DNA of 64,000 nt from Flavobacteriales bacterium. GTDB lineage: Bacteria; Bacteroidota; Bacteroidia; Flavobacteriales_F; PHOS-HE28. The notes beneath the pieces were generated by a model. The model saw only the letters and a program-made list of their open reading frames with translations. It was not told the DNA's origin and ran no database searches. This document shows, piece after piece, positions 10,167 to 19,959 of the stretch. Made by a program: the position numbers and the translations under genes. The stretch spans positions 1 through 64,000 of the forward strand of contig JAHDVX010000001.1 in NCBI GenBank assembly GCA_023382455.1, read 5' to 3'. How positions within the stretch are numbered: the stretch's first letter is position 1; each line of letters opens with the position of its first letter.

Positions 10167-12242
10167 ATGCTCCTCCACCGGTAATTTCCGCTGCTGCTCC
10201 CGGCCGCCTGTCCATTGCTGTTGGCGGCACAGACCTTCACCGGAAACGGGGCGAACATCCCCGACGATGGTACAGCCCTGGAGATCCCGTTGGCGGTAAC
10301 CGGCCTATCGGACCTGGACACCGTGGGGTTCGGCCTCGAACAGGTCTGCATCACCATCGACCACTCCTGGGTCTCGGACCTCGAAGTGAAACTGGTGGCC
10401 CCCGACGGCACCGCGGTGCTGCTCGTGTCCGGCCAAGGCGGGGATAGCGACCATTTCACTGGCACCTGCTTCCGGGGAGATGCCGGTACGCCCATCACCC
10501 AAGGCACCCCTCCCTACTCCGGCACCTTCCGTGCATTGGGCGACCTGGGTACCATCAACAATGGCCAGAGCGGCAACGGAACATGGACGTTGTACGTGAT
10601 GGACAACTATCCCTTTGCCGATGCGGGTGCCGTGGCCTCCTGGTCCATCACCTTCGGCAGCGACCCGGCCACGCCGTTCACGCTCGGCTCCTCGGCACTG
10701 CCCATCGTGGTGATCAACACCAACGGCCAGCCCATCCCCGATGAAGTGAAGATCACGGCGCACATGGGCGTGGTGGACAACGGCCCGGGCAACCTGAACC
10801 ATCCCCAGGACCCGTTCAACGGCTACAACGGCGACATCGGCATCGAGATGCGGGGCAACAGCTCCCTGTGGATGTCGCCCAAGAAATCCTACACGGTGGA
10901 GTTGCGCACCGGTTCGGGCCTGGACCTCGAAGTTCCCCTGCTGGGCATGCCTGCCGAAAGCGACTGGGTGCTGCAGGCCAACTACTTCGACAAATCGTTG
11001 ATGAACAACACCCTCACCCACCACCTGTTCCGCGCCATGGGGCACTACGCACCCCGGCAGCGTTACGTGGAAGTGGTGCTGAACGGGACCTACGTGGGGA
11101 TCTATGTGCTGACGGAAAAGATCAAACGGGGCGCCGACCGGGTGAACATCGCGAAGCTGCAACCGGACGAGACCTTCGGCGACGACCTCACCGGGGGGTA
11201 CATCCTCAGCGTGGAGCGGGACGAGGGCAACGGTTTCATATCCGAACATCCGCCGATGGCCTCTCCTTACGGGCAATACGTTTTCCTGGAATACCGCTAC
11301 CCGAAGCCGGACAACATCGTGCCCGATCAGGAAGCCTACATCCAAGGCTTCATCGGTGCCTTTGAGGATGCCTTGGCCGGCCCTGCGTTCCAGGACTCCA
11401 CCACCGGCTACAGGGCTTACATCGACGTTCCTTCATTCATCGACCTGTTCCTCATCAATGAACTGAGCCGCAACGTCGACGGCTACCGGTTGAGCACTTT
11501 CCTTTACAAGGACAAGGACAGCAACGGCGGTTCGCTGCACGCCGGGCCGGTCTGGGACTACGACATCGCCTGGGGGAATGCCGACTACTGCCAGGGTTCG
11601 GACATCGCGGGATGAGCCTACATGTTCAGCGATATCTGCCCGGACCATTCGAATCAGATGCCCTTCTGGTGGCATCGGCTCCTGGAGGACAGCGCCTTCG
11701 TGGACGCGGTGCGCTGCCGTTGGGACGAGCTCCGCGACGGCATCCTCTCGCCCGCCCATGTGGCAACCTTTGCCGACTCGGTGGCCACCCTGTTGCAGGG
11801 AGCGCAGGAGCGCAACTTCACGGTGTGGCCCATCCTGGGGCAGTACGTGTGGCCCAACCCCTCGCCCATCCCGGCCACCTACGCCGGTGAGGTGCAGGAG
11901 TTGAACGATTTCATGGAAGACCGCTGGGCATGGCTGGATGCGAACCTGCCGGGTGACCCGTCCTGCGCCACTTCCACCGGCCTGCACACCATCAGCACCG
12001 TTGTGGAAGCCCCCTTCCCCAACCCGTTCGGCACCATCGCCTACTTCCGTACCGTATCGGGGTCACCGGTGATGGTGCGGCTACTGGATCCGCTGGGGCG
12101 GGTGGTGGCCTCGGCAGGCCCGTTCATGGGGAAGGGAGCCATGCACCACCTGGCGGTTCCGCAGGAACTGGCACCCGGCACGTACCTGCTGAAGGCCACG
12201 GACCGGGATGGCAACCGAAGCAGTTTCCGGCTGCAGCACTGA
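10167..12242 (+). pseudogene. P-domain/CotH-kinase/T9SS protein, disrupted
   Basis: One reading frame holds a complete secreted protein interrupted twice. ATG 10167 starts MLLHR, then TAA at 10182, then a signal-peptide-like FPLLLPAACPLLLAAQ. A proprotein-convertase P-like domain follows (to about 10660), then a CotH kinase-like domain (RGNSSLWMSPKKSYTVEL, FDKSLMNNTLTHHLFRAMG, YVGIYVLTEKIKRG, GPVWDYDIAWGN). A TGA at 11613 falls where GSDIAG-stop-AYMF suggests a lost tryptophan. The frame then stays open through the rest of the CotH domain to a T9SS sorting domain (APFPNPFG... to the end). Both stops can arise by single substitutions. CotH proteins are atypical kinases or surface proteins; this copy is probably inactive, unless sequencing errors are responsible. 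Confidence 0.75.
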
Positions 12243-12263
12243 AGACCTGCGGTAGACCGTCCG

Positions 12264-13340
12264 TTACGCGGCCATGCCCACCCGGCGCAAGTGCACCAAG
12301 TGGCTGCGCAGCGCGCTCCACAACGTGGGAAACTCGTGGTAGGTCACGTTGAACTCCGCACATACCTGCTTCAGCCGCTTGTTGAGCGCGGGGTAGTGCA
12401 CGTGGCTGATCTTGGGGAACAGGTGGTGCTCCACTTGGAAATTCAAGCCGCCGAACAACCAGTTCCATAGCCTATTGCCCGTGGCGAAATTGACGGTGGT
12501 GGCCACCTGGTGCACCGCCCATTCAGACTCAACCCGCTCGCCCTTCCCATGGGGATCCACGAAATCGGCCCCCTCCACCACGTGGGCCAGCTGGAACACC
12601 ACGGCAATGAACAGGCCGGTGACGAACACCATCACCCCGTAGCCCACCAGCGTGGGCACCACACCGGCGAAATACATCGGCATCCCGATGAAGACGGCCA
12701 CATAGCCCACCTTGGTGACCCAGAATATGACATGCTCCCAAGGTCCCATAGGCTGCCTGCGGGTGCCATCGGCGATCTTGCCGGTGAAATACTTCCGCAT
12801 GTCGTTGTAGAAGATCCAGAACAGGTAGGTGAGGCCGTACAGCAGCAGCCCGTAGATGTGCTGGAAGCGGTGGAACCAATGCTTGGGCTGGCCGGTGTGC
12901 GTGCGGATCCACGGTTTGATGTCGATGTCGTCATCCATGCCCTCCACGTTGGTGAAGGTGTGGTGGTTGATGTTGTGCTTCTGCTTCCAGAAGAGCACGC
13001 TGCCGCCGAGCAGGTTGAGCGAATGGCCCATCACCTCGTTCACCCACTTGCGGCTGCTGTAGCTGCCGTGCGCCCCGTCGTGCATCACGTTGAAGCCCAC
13101 GCTGGCCACCACCAGGCCGAGCAACGCGCACAAGGCCAGTGCCAGCAGCGTGGAGGACGGGGTGAAGAACACGAGCCAGGTATACAGCCCGGCCAAGGCG
13201 GTCATCAGGATCACGGTTTTCCAGTAAAGGCTGGCATTCCCGGTCTTGCGCAGGTTGTTCTCCTTGAAATAGGCGTCCGTCACCTCTCGGAGGCGCTGGA
13301 AAAACACCGGCGGTGTCTTGGCGAAAACGTTTTGGGCCAT
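12264..13340 (-). CDS. Membrane fatty-acid desaturase
   Basis: A 358-residue integral-membrane, di-iron acyl desaturase (front-end/linoleoyl-CoA-desaturase-like family) that introduces a double bond into fatty-acyl chains. The three histidine boxes are present: HDGAH (about residue 87), HNINHH (about 122) and QVEHH (about 302). Hydrophobic segments lie around residues 45-80 and 195-245. It is convergent with the broken CotH gene (21-bp gap) and divergent from the RRM gene. Such enzymes help adjust membrane fluidity at low temperature; pairing with an RRM protein fits that but does not prove it. Confidence 0.92.
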   Translation of the reverse strand: MAQNVFAKTPPVFFQRLREVTDAYFKENNLRKTGNASLYWKTVILMTALAGLYTWLVFFTPSSTLLALALCALLGLVVASVGFNVMHDGAHGSYSSRKWVNEVMGHSLNLLGGSVLFWKQKHNINHHTFTNVEGMDDDIDIKPWIRTHTGQPKHWFHRFQHIYGLLLYGLTYLFWIFYNDMRKYFTGKIADGTRRQPMGPWEHVIFWVTKVGYVAVFIGMPMYFAGVVPTLVGYGVMVFVTGLFIAVVFQLAHVVEGADFVDPHGKGERVESEWAVHQVATTVNFATGNRLWNWLFGGLNFQVEHHLFPKISHVHYPALNKRLKQVCAEFNVTYHEFPTLWSALRSHLVHLRRVGMAA

Positions 13341-13362
13341 GAGGCGGCGCGTTGAAGCGGCG

Positions 13363-13370
13363 CGAAATTA
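13363..13370 (-). promoter_or_regulatory. -7 promoter element of the desaturase
   Basis: TAATTTCG on the minus strand, 23 bp upstream of the desaturase ATG. Confidence 0.45.
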
Positions 13371-13514
13371 CGCACCTGCCGATGGGAGAAGGCCCCCGTG
13401 GAAGGCACTGTTGGTGTTCCAAGGCCGGGGCAAGGCGGGTACATCTCCCAAACCGGTTCCGTCCGAAAAAGCACAAAAAAGCCACCAACCCCTTGCGGGA
13501 ACGAAGGTTAGTCC

Positions 13515-13522
13515 TAAATTCG
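13515..13522 (+). promoter_or_regulatory. -7 promoter element of the RRM gene
   Basis: TAAATTCG, 76 bp before the ATG. The implied leader of about 70 nt is long for this window. Long leaders are common on cold-inducible RNA-binding protein genes. Confidence 0.4.
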
Positions 13523-13597
13523 CCCCGCTTTGCCCCTCGGTTCTTTGGCGAGACCCCAGTGGGACGGCACTAAACCAACACTCACTCAGTAGACCTC

Positions 13598-13945
13598 ATG
13601 AACATTTACGTCGCCAACATCGCGTACTCCGCACAAGACCAAGACCTCCGCGAGCTTTTCGAGGCTTATGGCGAAGTAACCTCGGCCAAGATCATCATGG
13701 ACAAGGCCACCAACCGGAGCCGCGGCTTCGGCTTCGTGGAAATGGCCAACGATGACAACGGCCGTGCCGCCATCGAGGCAACCAACGGCAGCTCGTTCCA
13801 CGGGCGCGACCTGGTGGTGAACGAGGCACGCCCCCGCACGGAAGGCGCCCGCCCCGGAGGATTCCGTGGCAACGACCGCGGCGGCTACCGTAACGACCGT
13901 GGTGACCGCGGCGATCGCGGTGGCTATCGCCGGGACGAATACTAA
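13598..13945 (+). CDS. RRM-type RNA-binding protein
   Basis: A 115-residue protein with one RNA recognition motif at residues 1-78: RNP2 is IYVANI (3-8) and RNP1 is RGFGFVEM (about 44-51). An RGG-like basic tail of repeated RGGYRNDRGDRGD units follows. This is the small single-RRM protein family common in Bacteroidota and Cyanobacteria, which binds single-stranded RNA in the cytoplasm and is often cold-induced. It is monocistronic, between a promoter with a long leader and a perfect-palindrome terminator. Confidence 0.93.
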   Translation: MNIYVANIAYSAQDQDLRELFEAYGEVTSAKIIMDKATNRSRGFGFVEMANDDNGRAAIEATNGSSFHGRDLVVNEARPRTEGARPGGFRGNDRGGYRNDRGDRGDRGGYRRDEY

Positions 13946-13966
13946 GCCCTGCATCCACGAAGACTG

Positions 13967-14002
13967 AAAGCCCCCTGATCGATCAGGGGGCTTTTTCTTT
14001 TC
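13967..14002 (+). terminator. Rho-independent terminator of the RRM gene
   Basis: A perfect 14-bp palindrome (AAAGCCCCCTGATC and its complement) runs into TTTCTTTT, 22 bp after the stop codon. Confidence 0.9.
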
Positions 14003-14083
14003 TGCCCACGGCGGAATGGTCAGGGCTGCCGTCGCCATAACAGAACTTGGCGGGTCATACCGACGGGCATTCTCCTCCCCGGG

Positions 14084-14091
14084 TACTTTTG
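14084..14091 (+). promoter_or_regulatory. -7 promoter element of the TonB-type barrel
   Basis: TACTTTTG is an exact TAnnTTTG match only 7 bp before the ATG at 14098. Transcription would then start about 2 nt before the start codon, giving a nearly leaderless message. Confidence 0.55.
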
Positions 14092-14097
14092 CCTTTC

Positions 14098-16590
14098 ATG
14101 TGGCCGAGGATCGGGCTTTTCATCCTGCTGTTTTCACCGGCCCTGCTATTGGCACAGCGCGGCCCCGGTGGTGGTGGCGCTTTCGGCGAGGTCTACGGGA
14201 AGGTCTTGGATACGGACCGGAAGCCGGTACCCTTCGCCTCGGCCAGCGTACTGCTCGGAGATAGTGTGGTTGGTGGTGCGCTGGTGCAGGAGAACGGTGA
14301 GTTCCGGATCACCCGGCTTCCCATGGGATCGCTGCGGCTGAAGGTGGTGGGCATGGGCTATGCCCCGCTGGAGAAGCCGTTCACCCTCTCCCCTTCACTT
14401 TCCCCCTTGGACCTGGGCAACCTCCGCCTGGAGGCCGATGCCGTGGTGCTGCAGGCGGCGGAGGTCACCAAGGAACGGGCCACACAAGTACTACAGGTGG
14501 ACCGGCGGGTATACAACGTGGACAAGGACCTGAGCGTGACCGGAGGCGATGCCACGGACGTGATGAAGAACATCCCCGGCCTGAGCGTGGACGCTGACGG
14601 CAACGTGGAGATGCGCGGGAAGAACCCGCGTGTGTTCGTGGACGGGCGGCCCAGCCAGCTCACCCTGGAACAGATACCGGCGGCGGACATCGAACGCGTG
14701 GAAGTGATCACCAACCCGAGCGTGATCTTCGACGCCAGCTCCACCGGCGGCATCGTGAACGTGGTGCTCAAGCGGAGCACACGCCCCGGCTACAGCGGGC
14801 AGTTGCAGGCTGGTGCAGGGAACAACGAACGCTACAACGTGAACGGCAATCTGCTGGTGCGGCAAGGCCGGCATGCCTTCACCCTGAACGCCGGGCTGGG
14901 CGGGGGGGCCTCACCCGGCTACAGCTGGAACAACCGGACCGACCTGGCCGATGGCCTGCCCACGGGCCGCTTCGAGCAGGACGCCACCTCGGTGAACGAG
15001 CGGATGCGCAAGAACCTCCGCTTGGGCTGGGACTGGAACATGAGCAACCGCAACACGCTCAGCCTGATGCAGAGCGTCGGCTTCTTTGACCGCAACAGCA
15101 CGGAGGACCAGGACTTCACCAGCACCGATGCGGCGGGCATCACCATCGGCAGCGGCCGTCAGCGCAACACTTCAGAGGGTGGACACGGCAACTTCACCTC
15201 CCGCGTAGGCTTCAAACGCACCACCACCAAGCCCGGCAAGGAGTGGAGCACCGACATCACCTACGACTACGGCGAGAATGATTCGCCTTCGTTGACCGAA
15301 CAATACAACCAAGGCGACAATGGCATCCTTCCCGGCAGCAGCTTCCAGCGCCGGGATTCCAAAGGCAGCGACCATGAACTTTCCTGGCAGCTGGACGTCA
15401 CGGACCCGTACGCCGACAACCGGAAACTGGAGTGGGGCTTCAAGGTGGACTACGAGCTGAACATCTCCAGCATGGACGTCACCTATGACAACGACACGTT
15501 GGCGGGCCCGTTGCGCGATGTTGGGCTGAGCAACGCTTACCGGATCGGCACCTTGGTGAACGCGGGCTATGTGAACTGGAGCACCCGGCTGAGCCCGCAT
15601 TGGAGCATGCAGACCGGACTGCGCGTGGAGCAGAACGGCATGAACGCCAAGCGCACGGACATGGACATCGACTTCAGTTATTCCTATCCGGATGGATTGA
15701 AGGACCTTGGGCGCATCCTTTTCCCCGCCGCGTACTTCAGCCGGAAATGGGACGCTCCCGAAGGCGAGTTGCAACGGGAGCTGCAGGTGAACATCTCGCG
15801 CAAGGTGCGCCGCCCCAACTTCTGGCAGCTCATGCCCTACCTGATGCCGACCGACGCACGCAGCTACCGCATGGGCAATCCGGTATTGCGCCCGGAGATG
15901 AGCACCATCGTGGAAGTGAACCACCTGCTTCCCTTTGCCGGCAAGGGCAATTGGCTCACCTCGCTGTATGGCCGCTTCACCGCGGATGTGATCACCAGCT
16001 TCACCGCTCCCTTGGAAAGCGACCCGAACATCCTGCTCACCTCCTACGTCAATGGTGAGCAGAACCACGGCTTCGGGTGGGAGAACACCATAAAGCTCAC
16101 CCTGTGGAAGGGATCCGAGGCCACATTGAACGGCAACGTGCAGTGGACCCGGATCGGGCTGGCGCAGGACGGTGTGGATTACACCAATAGCGGGATCAAC
16201 TTCGACGGCAAGGTGGGCATCTCCCAACGATTGCCCAAGGGTTTCTCCATGCAGGCGAACGCGGACTACGATGGGCCGCGCGTGGTGCCGCAAGGGCACT
16301 CGCTGGAACGGTACTCTCTGGACTTCACCGTGCGCAAGGAATTCGGCAAGCACTTCTTCCTGACCGCCAGCCTGAACAACATCCTGGACTCGCGGGGTTG
16401 GGGCAATTACTATGAGACGCCGTACTTCGTGCAGGAGGGCTTCCGCAGCTGGGGCTCGCGCGAGGTGCGGGTGAACGCCACCTGGCGCTTCGGCAAGCAG
16501 GACACGTCACTCTTCCGCCGGCGCAGCACCGGACCCACCGAGCGCCGTGAACCAGGAGGCGGGGGCGGCGGCGAAGGCGAGGGCATGTGA
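14098..16590 (+). CDS. TonB-dependent-receptor-like outer-membrane barrel
   Basis: An 830-residue outer-membrane protein. ATG 14098 gives the signal peptide MWPRIGLFILLFSPALLLAQ; upstream codons of the frame overlap the promoter. A carboxypeptidase-regulatory-like domain (VYGKVLDTDRKPVPFASASV, about residues 35-120) is followed by a TonB plug (DVMKNIPGLSVDADGNVEMRG, RVFVDGRPSQLTLEQIPA, IERVEVITNPSV) and a long barrel resembling the OMP_b-brl_3 family. It ends in an unusual Gly/Glu-rich tail (EPGGGGGGEGEGM) instead of the usual terminal aromatic strand. Substrate unknown. It is convergent with the HmuY-like gene. Confidence 0.88.
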   Translation: MWPRIGLFILLFSPALLLAQRGPGGGGAFGEVYGKVLDTDRKPVPFASASVLLGDSVVGGALVQENGEFRITRLPMGSLRLKVVGMGYAPLEKPFTLSPSLSPLDLGNLRLEADAVVLQAAEVTKERATQVLQVDRRVYNVDKDLSVTGGDATDVMKNIPGLSVDADGNVEMRGKNPRVFVDGRPSQLTLEQIPAADIERVEVITNPSVIFDASSTGGIVNVVLKRSTRPGYSGQLQAGAGNNERYNVNGNLLVRQGRHAFTLNAGLGGGASPGYSWNNRTDLADGLPTGRFEQDATSVNERMRKNLRLGWDWNMSNRNTLSLMQSVGFFDRNSTEDQDFTSTDAAGITIGSGRQRNTSEGGHGNFTSRVGFKRTTTKPGKEWSTDITYDYGENDSPSLTEQYNQGDNGILPGSSFQRRDSKGSDHELSWQLDVTDPYADNRKLEWGFKVDYELNISSMDVTYDNDTLAGPLRDVGLSNAYRIGTLVNAGYVNWSTRLSPHWSMQTGLRVEQNGMNAKRTDMDIDFSYSYPDGLKDLGRILFPAAYFSRKWDAPEGELQRELQVNISRKVRRPNFWQLMPYLMPTDARSYRMGNPVLRPEMSTIVEVNHLLPFAGKGNWLTSLYGRFTADVITSFTAPLESDPNILLTSYVNGEQNHGFGWENTIKLTLWKGSEATLNGNVQWTRIGLAQDGVDYTNSGINFDGKVGISQRLPKGFSMQANADYDGPRVVPQGHSLERYSLDFTVRKEFGKHFFLTASLNNILDSRGWGNYYETPYFVQEGFRSWGSREVRVNATWRFGKQDTSLFRRRSTGPTERREPGGGGGGEGEGM

Positions 16591-16601
16591 CCCCGCGGGC
16601 G

Positions 16602-17579
16602 CTACAACGGCATCACCTCGAAGGTGGGCGAGCCGCGCTGGCCTTGGGCATCGTAGAAATCAACGAAGTGCAGTTTGTAGAAGTATCCTTCCCTGTCCTG
16701 CACGATGTAGATGCGGTCCGCATAGACCTCGTACGTCGCGGATTCGAAGGAGTAGTCCTTCCAATCGTAGCCGATCACATCCTGATCGGTGCTGAACGGA
16801 TGGCTCAAGGTGTCTTCCAGCGACACACTGTCGAAATCACCGGTGAGCTCCGCCACGCGTGCTTCGCTGAAGCCGTTCACGGTTCCGGTGACGAGGTAGG
16901 CGAGGTAGGGATCGGGGGGCCGGAATTGCTCCGTGTACTGGGTGAACACCAGGTCATAGCTGCCCAATGGCGGCGCGATGGCCACCGTGGCACCGGTGTT
17001 GAAGCTGAAATGCACGTAGGCCCGTGAAGGGTCCTTTTGCACGGAGAACTCCTGTACGTTGGCCCCATTGATGGAGGAGGAACGGAACTGGTACGCATCG
17101 GCGGTCACGTCCACCACCTGGACCTTCCGCAAGCCGATGGGCAGGCCGATCACGCTGTAGCCCATGTCCACCACGAAGATGGGATGCTCCTGGCGCCAAT
17201 CACCGAAGGCCAGGCTGTCCGGCCGGCCATCGGGCAGGTCCACCTTCCAGGTATTGCCGTAACCGGTGGTGTCCGTAGGCACGTCCATGGCATCTTGGCC
17301 GGTGCGGTGGGCACGCATGAGGCGTGCATGGTTCAGGCGCACCTGCCACCCGTCGGCACCGCACTCAAAGGCCAGGTCCCAATCCATCTTGCTGTTCTGG
17401 GCCACCACGCTGTGGCTCCCCAGGTCGAACCAGACCTGATCGCCATAGTCCGTTCCCATGCTGGCCACGCATTGCACGGCATCGCCCCGGGGGCGCGCAG
17501 GTACCGGCAACTCCTCCTTCAAGCAGCCGCTGAGCAGGATGGCGGCCGATGCCGCCGCTGGAAAGATCGCCTTCTTCAT
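16602..17579 (-). CDS. HmuY-like haem-binding lipoprotein
   Basis: A 325-residue lipoprotein. ATG 17579 overlaps the receptor's TGA (ATGA) and starts MKKAIFPAAASAAILLSGC, a signal peptide with lipobox LSGC; the frame upstream of it is receptor coding sequence. The body resembles the HmuY family: paired segments KMDWDLAFECGADGWQVRLN near the N-terminus and VIGYDWKDYSF...YFYKLHFVDFYD near the C-terminus. HmuY binds haem at the surface and hands it to the TonB receptor HmuR, and here the receptor gene is immediately upstream. Haem ligands cannot be assigned from sequence alone. It is a paralogue of the protein at 20066-21310. Confidence 0.82.
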   Translation of the reverse strand: MKKAIFPAAASAAILLSGCLKEELPVPARPRGDAVQCVASMGTDYGDQVWFDLGSHSVVAQNSKMDWDLAFECGADGWQVRLNHARLMRAHRTGQDAMDVPTDTTGYGNTWKVDLPDGRPDSLAFGDWRQEHPIFVVDMGYSVIGLPIGLRKVQVVDVTADAYQFRSSSINGANVQEFSVQKDPSRAYVHFSFNTGATVAIAPPLGSYDLVFTQYTEQFRPPDPYLAYLVTGTVNGFSEARVAELTGDFDSVSLEDTLSHPFSTDQDVIGYDWKDYSFESATYEVYADRIYIVQDREGYFYKLHFVDFYDAQGQRGSPTFEVMPL

Positions 17580-19879
17580 GGGTTCACGGGCTTGGGCGTG
17601 CCGCTCAGGTTGAGGGCCAGGCGCAGGAAGAATGTACGGCCGGTGGCCAAGGGCAGGCTTCCGGTGGACGCATCGCCATGCGCCCCTCCATTGCCGATCG
17701 TGGCGTTCAGGTCGGTGACGTCGAGGATGTTCTTGCACCCGACGGAAGCCGTGAGCCGCTCGCCCCAGAGCTGCTTGGCCACGGAGGCGTCCGCCATCCA
17801 GTAGTCATCGATGGAGCCGCGGCCCAGCGTACCGTCGGCCAGGTACATGTAGTTGCGCCGCTCACCGGTGTACTTGGCAAAGGCGGTGATGCTCCATCCC
17901 TGCTTCCTCCAATAGCGGGTCACGTTCAGGTTGGCCTCCGGCGCGAACTCATAGGCCGATGCGCCCGTGGCCATGCCCAGGGTATCGTAGCGGCCGGTCA
18001 GCGCGGTCCCCGCACCCACCGACCAATGGCCCGCTTCCCAGCCCAGGCCGAAGCTGCTGCAAATGGTGCGGTACTCCCCCACATTGACGTAGGAATAGAG
18101 CGTTCCCTGCACTTGGGCCAGTGTGATCAGGTTATGGACCCGGTCATGCGAGGCCGCGAATTCACCGCGCAACACGCCCTTGTCCGTGGCCTTGCGGTAG
18201 CCGAGCGAGAGCGAATAGCTGTTCGAGGCCTCCGCCACCAGGTCCGGGTTGCCCTTGATGTCGTGGTTCACGTCCTTGAAGGAGAGGTGCAGTTCCTTCA
18301 GGGATGGTGCACGGAATCCTTGGGCAAATGACGCGCGAAGGGTGAAGGCCGAATCCAGTTGGAGGCGCACGTCGAGCGAGGGCACCACGGGTGCGTCGTA
18401 CTGCGTGTTGTAGGCGTATCGGGCACCCGGCCGTACCACCAGCCGTTCCATGGGCTTCCATTGGGCGCTGGCGAATACGGCATAGTCGCCGGCGTGCTGC
18501 ACCTGTCCGCCGGCCACGCGCTCCCCAAGCGCGGTCTCCACATTGATGTCTGTGCCCAGCTCATAGCCGAGGGACAAGCTATCGCCCGCGTTGGCGAACG
18601 TGAAGCGCGCATTGGTGAGGGTGAAGCGCGCATCATCGGCCTCCCCGGGCACGGGTGTTGTCCCCAGGTTGGTCAGGTTCCGGACCCACGTGGTCCGGGC
18701 TCTTTCGTAGATATCGTAGGCCACCAGGCCTTCCAGGCGTCGCCCTTGGCCCAGCTCGCCCTTGGCGAAGAGGGCATTGTCCAGCCTCCAAGTGAGGAAC
18801 TCCGCATCAAAGGCGCTTTCCTTGTAGGGCATGCGTGGCATGCCTCGTTCGGTGATGCGGTCCTGCATGGCTTCCCCCTTGTAGTTGAGCGTCCAGCGGG
18901 GATTGAGCGTGAAGCGGTAGTTGAGGCGGCCGAAGTACTGCTCGCGGGGCTTCCACGGCTTGTAGCGCGTGGAGTCGGCCGGGTTCGCGGTGAAGTCGTA
19001 CACCACATCCTGCCCCGGCACCCAGCCGCCGAAGAAGTTGCGGCCCATGGTGACCAGCAGGTCGCTCTTGCCGAAGCGCTGACCGGCGGACACCGACAGA
19101 TTGAGGCGTCCAACGAGCTCGCTGTAGGCGATGGCCTTCACGTTCGGTGTATTGCCCGTGCTTTTGCGGGTAATGAGGTTGATGGTGCCGGCGAGTGCAT
19201 TGGTTCCGTAGTTCACGCTCAACGGTCCTTCCAGCACCTCCACGCGCTCGATGCCGCTGAGGTTGATCTGGGCCAGGTCGAGGTCGCCGTCCTGCCGGCC
19301 GATCACGGGCACGCCGTCCACGAGGATCTTCACGTTTTCCCCGCTGAGGCCGCGCATGCTGATCGAGGTGCCCAGCACATTGTCCTGGGAGAGGCGCATG
19401 TTGAGTTCCTGGCCCAACACATCGGCCAGGTTCTGGGCGGCCATGCGTTGGATGCGGTCCGCACCGATCACACGCATGCGTTGCACGGCGCGGTCCGCGG
19501 AGGTGGGCCGGTACTGGCCGGTGACCACCAGTTCATCGAGGTTGAACTGAGCGGCACGTTTCAAGTGGTAGGTCTTGGACGCCACGCTCCTCAAGGTGTC
19601 CAGCGTAGGCTTGTACCCGATGAAATCGATCCGGACCGCCACGCCGGCAGCCGCCCCGGCCTCCGGCCAAGGCACCATGCACCGGCCATCCGGATCAGCC
19701 ACGGCCACGCCCCTCTGCCCGGTACCCAGCTGGTGCCACGCCACATGCGCGTAGGGCACGGTCTCGTCCGAGGCAGCGTCCTTGATGACCAGCGGTACCT
19801 GGGCGATCGCGGCGGCAGGGGGCGTGATGGCCGCGAACAGGGCCAAGGCCTTGATCATTCGGCGATGCCGACCGGTCAT
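17576..19879 (-). CDS. HmuR-like TonB-dependent haem receptor
   Basis: A 767-residue outer-membrane receptor. After the signal peptide (MIKALALFAAITPPAAAIAQ within the N-terminus) comes a carboxypeptidase-regulatory-like domain. The plug follows (DELVVTGQYRPTSADRAVQR, SMRGLSGENVKILVDGVPV, RVEVLEGPLSVNYGTNALAGTINLI), then the barrel. The barrel contains FRAPSLKELHLSF...GNPDL, i.e. the FRAP and NPNL-type boxes of haem receptors with two histidines between them. Starts at 19903, 19879 and 19858 are all possible; 19879 gives a normal-length n-region. It is coupled to the HmuY-like lipoprotein, so transport of haem or another porphyrin is the best call. Confidence 0.85.
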   Translation of the reverse strand: MTGRHRRMIKALALFAAITPPAAAIAQVPLVIKDAASDETVPYAHVAWHQLGTGQRGVAVADPDGRCMVPWPEAGAAAGVAVRIDFIGYKPTLDTLRSVASKTYHLKRAAQFNLDELVVTGQYRPTSADRAVQRMRVIGADRIQRMAAQNLADVLGQELNMRLSQDNVLGTSISMRGLSGENVKILVDGVPVIGRQDGDLDLAQINLSGIERVEVLEGPLSVNYGTNALAGTINLITRKSTGNTPNVKAIAYSELVGRLNLSVSAGQRFGKSDLLVTMGRNFFGGWVPGQDVVYDFTANPADSTRYKPWKPREQYFGRLNYRFTLNPRWTLNYKGEAMQDRITERGMPRMPYKESAFDAEFLTWRLDNALFAKGELGQGRRLEGLVAYDIYERARTTWVRNLTNLGTTPVPGEADDARFTLTNARFTFANAGDSLSLGYELGTDINVETALGERVAGGQVQHAGDYAVFASAQWKPMERLVVRPGARYAYNTQYDAPVVPSLDVRLQLDSAFTLRASFAQGFRAPSLKELHLSFKDVNHDIKGNPDLVAEASNSYSLSLGYRKATDKGVLRGEFAASHDRVHNLITLAQVQGTLYSYVNVGEYRTICSSFGLGWEAGHWSVGAGTALTGRYDTLGMATGASAYEFAPEANLNVTRYWRKQGWSITAFAKYTGERRNYMYLADGTLGRGSIDDYWMADASVAKQLWGERLTASVGCKNILDVTDLNATIGNGGAHGDASTGSLPLATGRTFFLRLALNLSGTPKPVNP

Positions 19880-19959
19880 GCGTTCATTCCTGTTCAGGTC
19901 CATTCAAGCAAGGCCCTTGCGGCCCGTAGATCCCGGTTTGCTTATGGGCTCGCGAAATT

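Noticed and set aside
11613-11615. TGA recoding (selenocysteine or TGA read as Trp) in the CotH gene
   Set aside because: The same gene has a second in-frame stop of a different type (TAA at 10182), no Sec-type element is apparent, and TGA ends many genes here, including ones whose TGA overlaps the next start.
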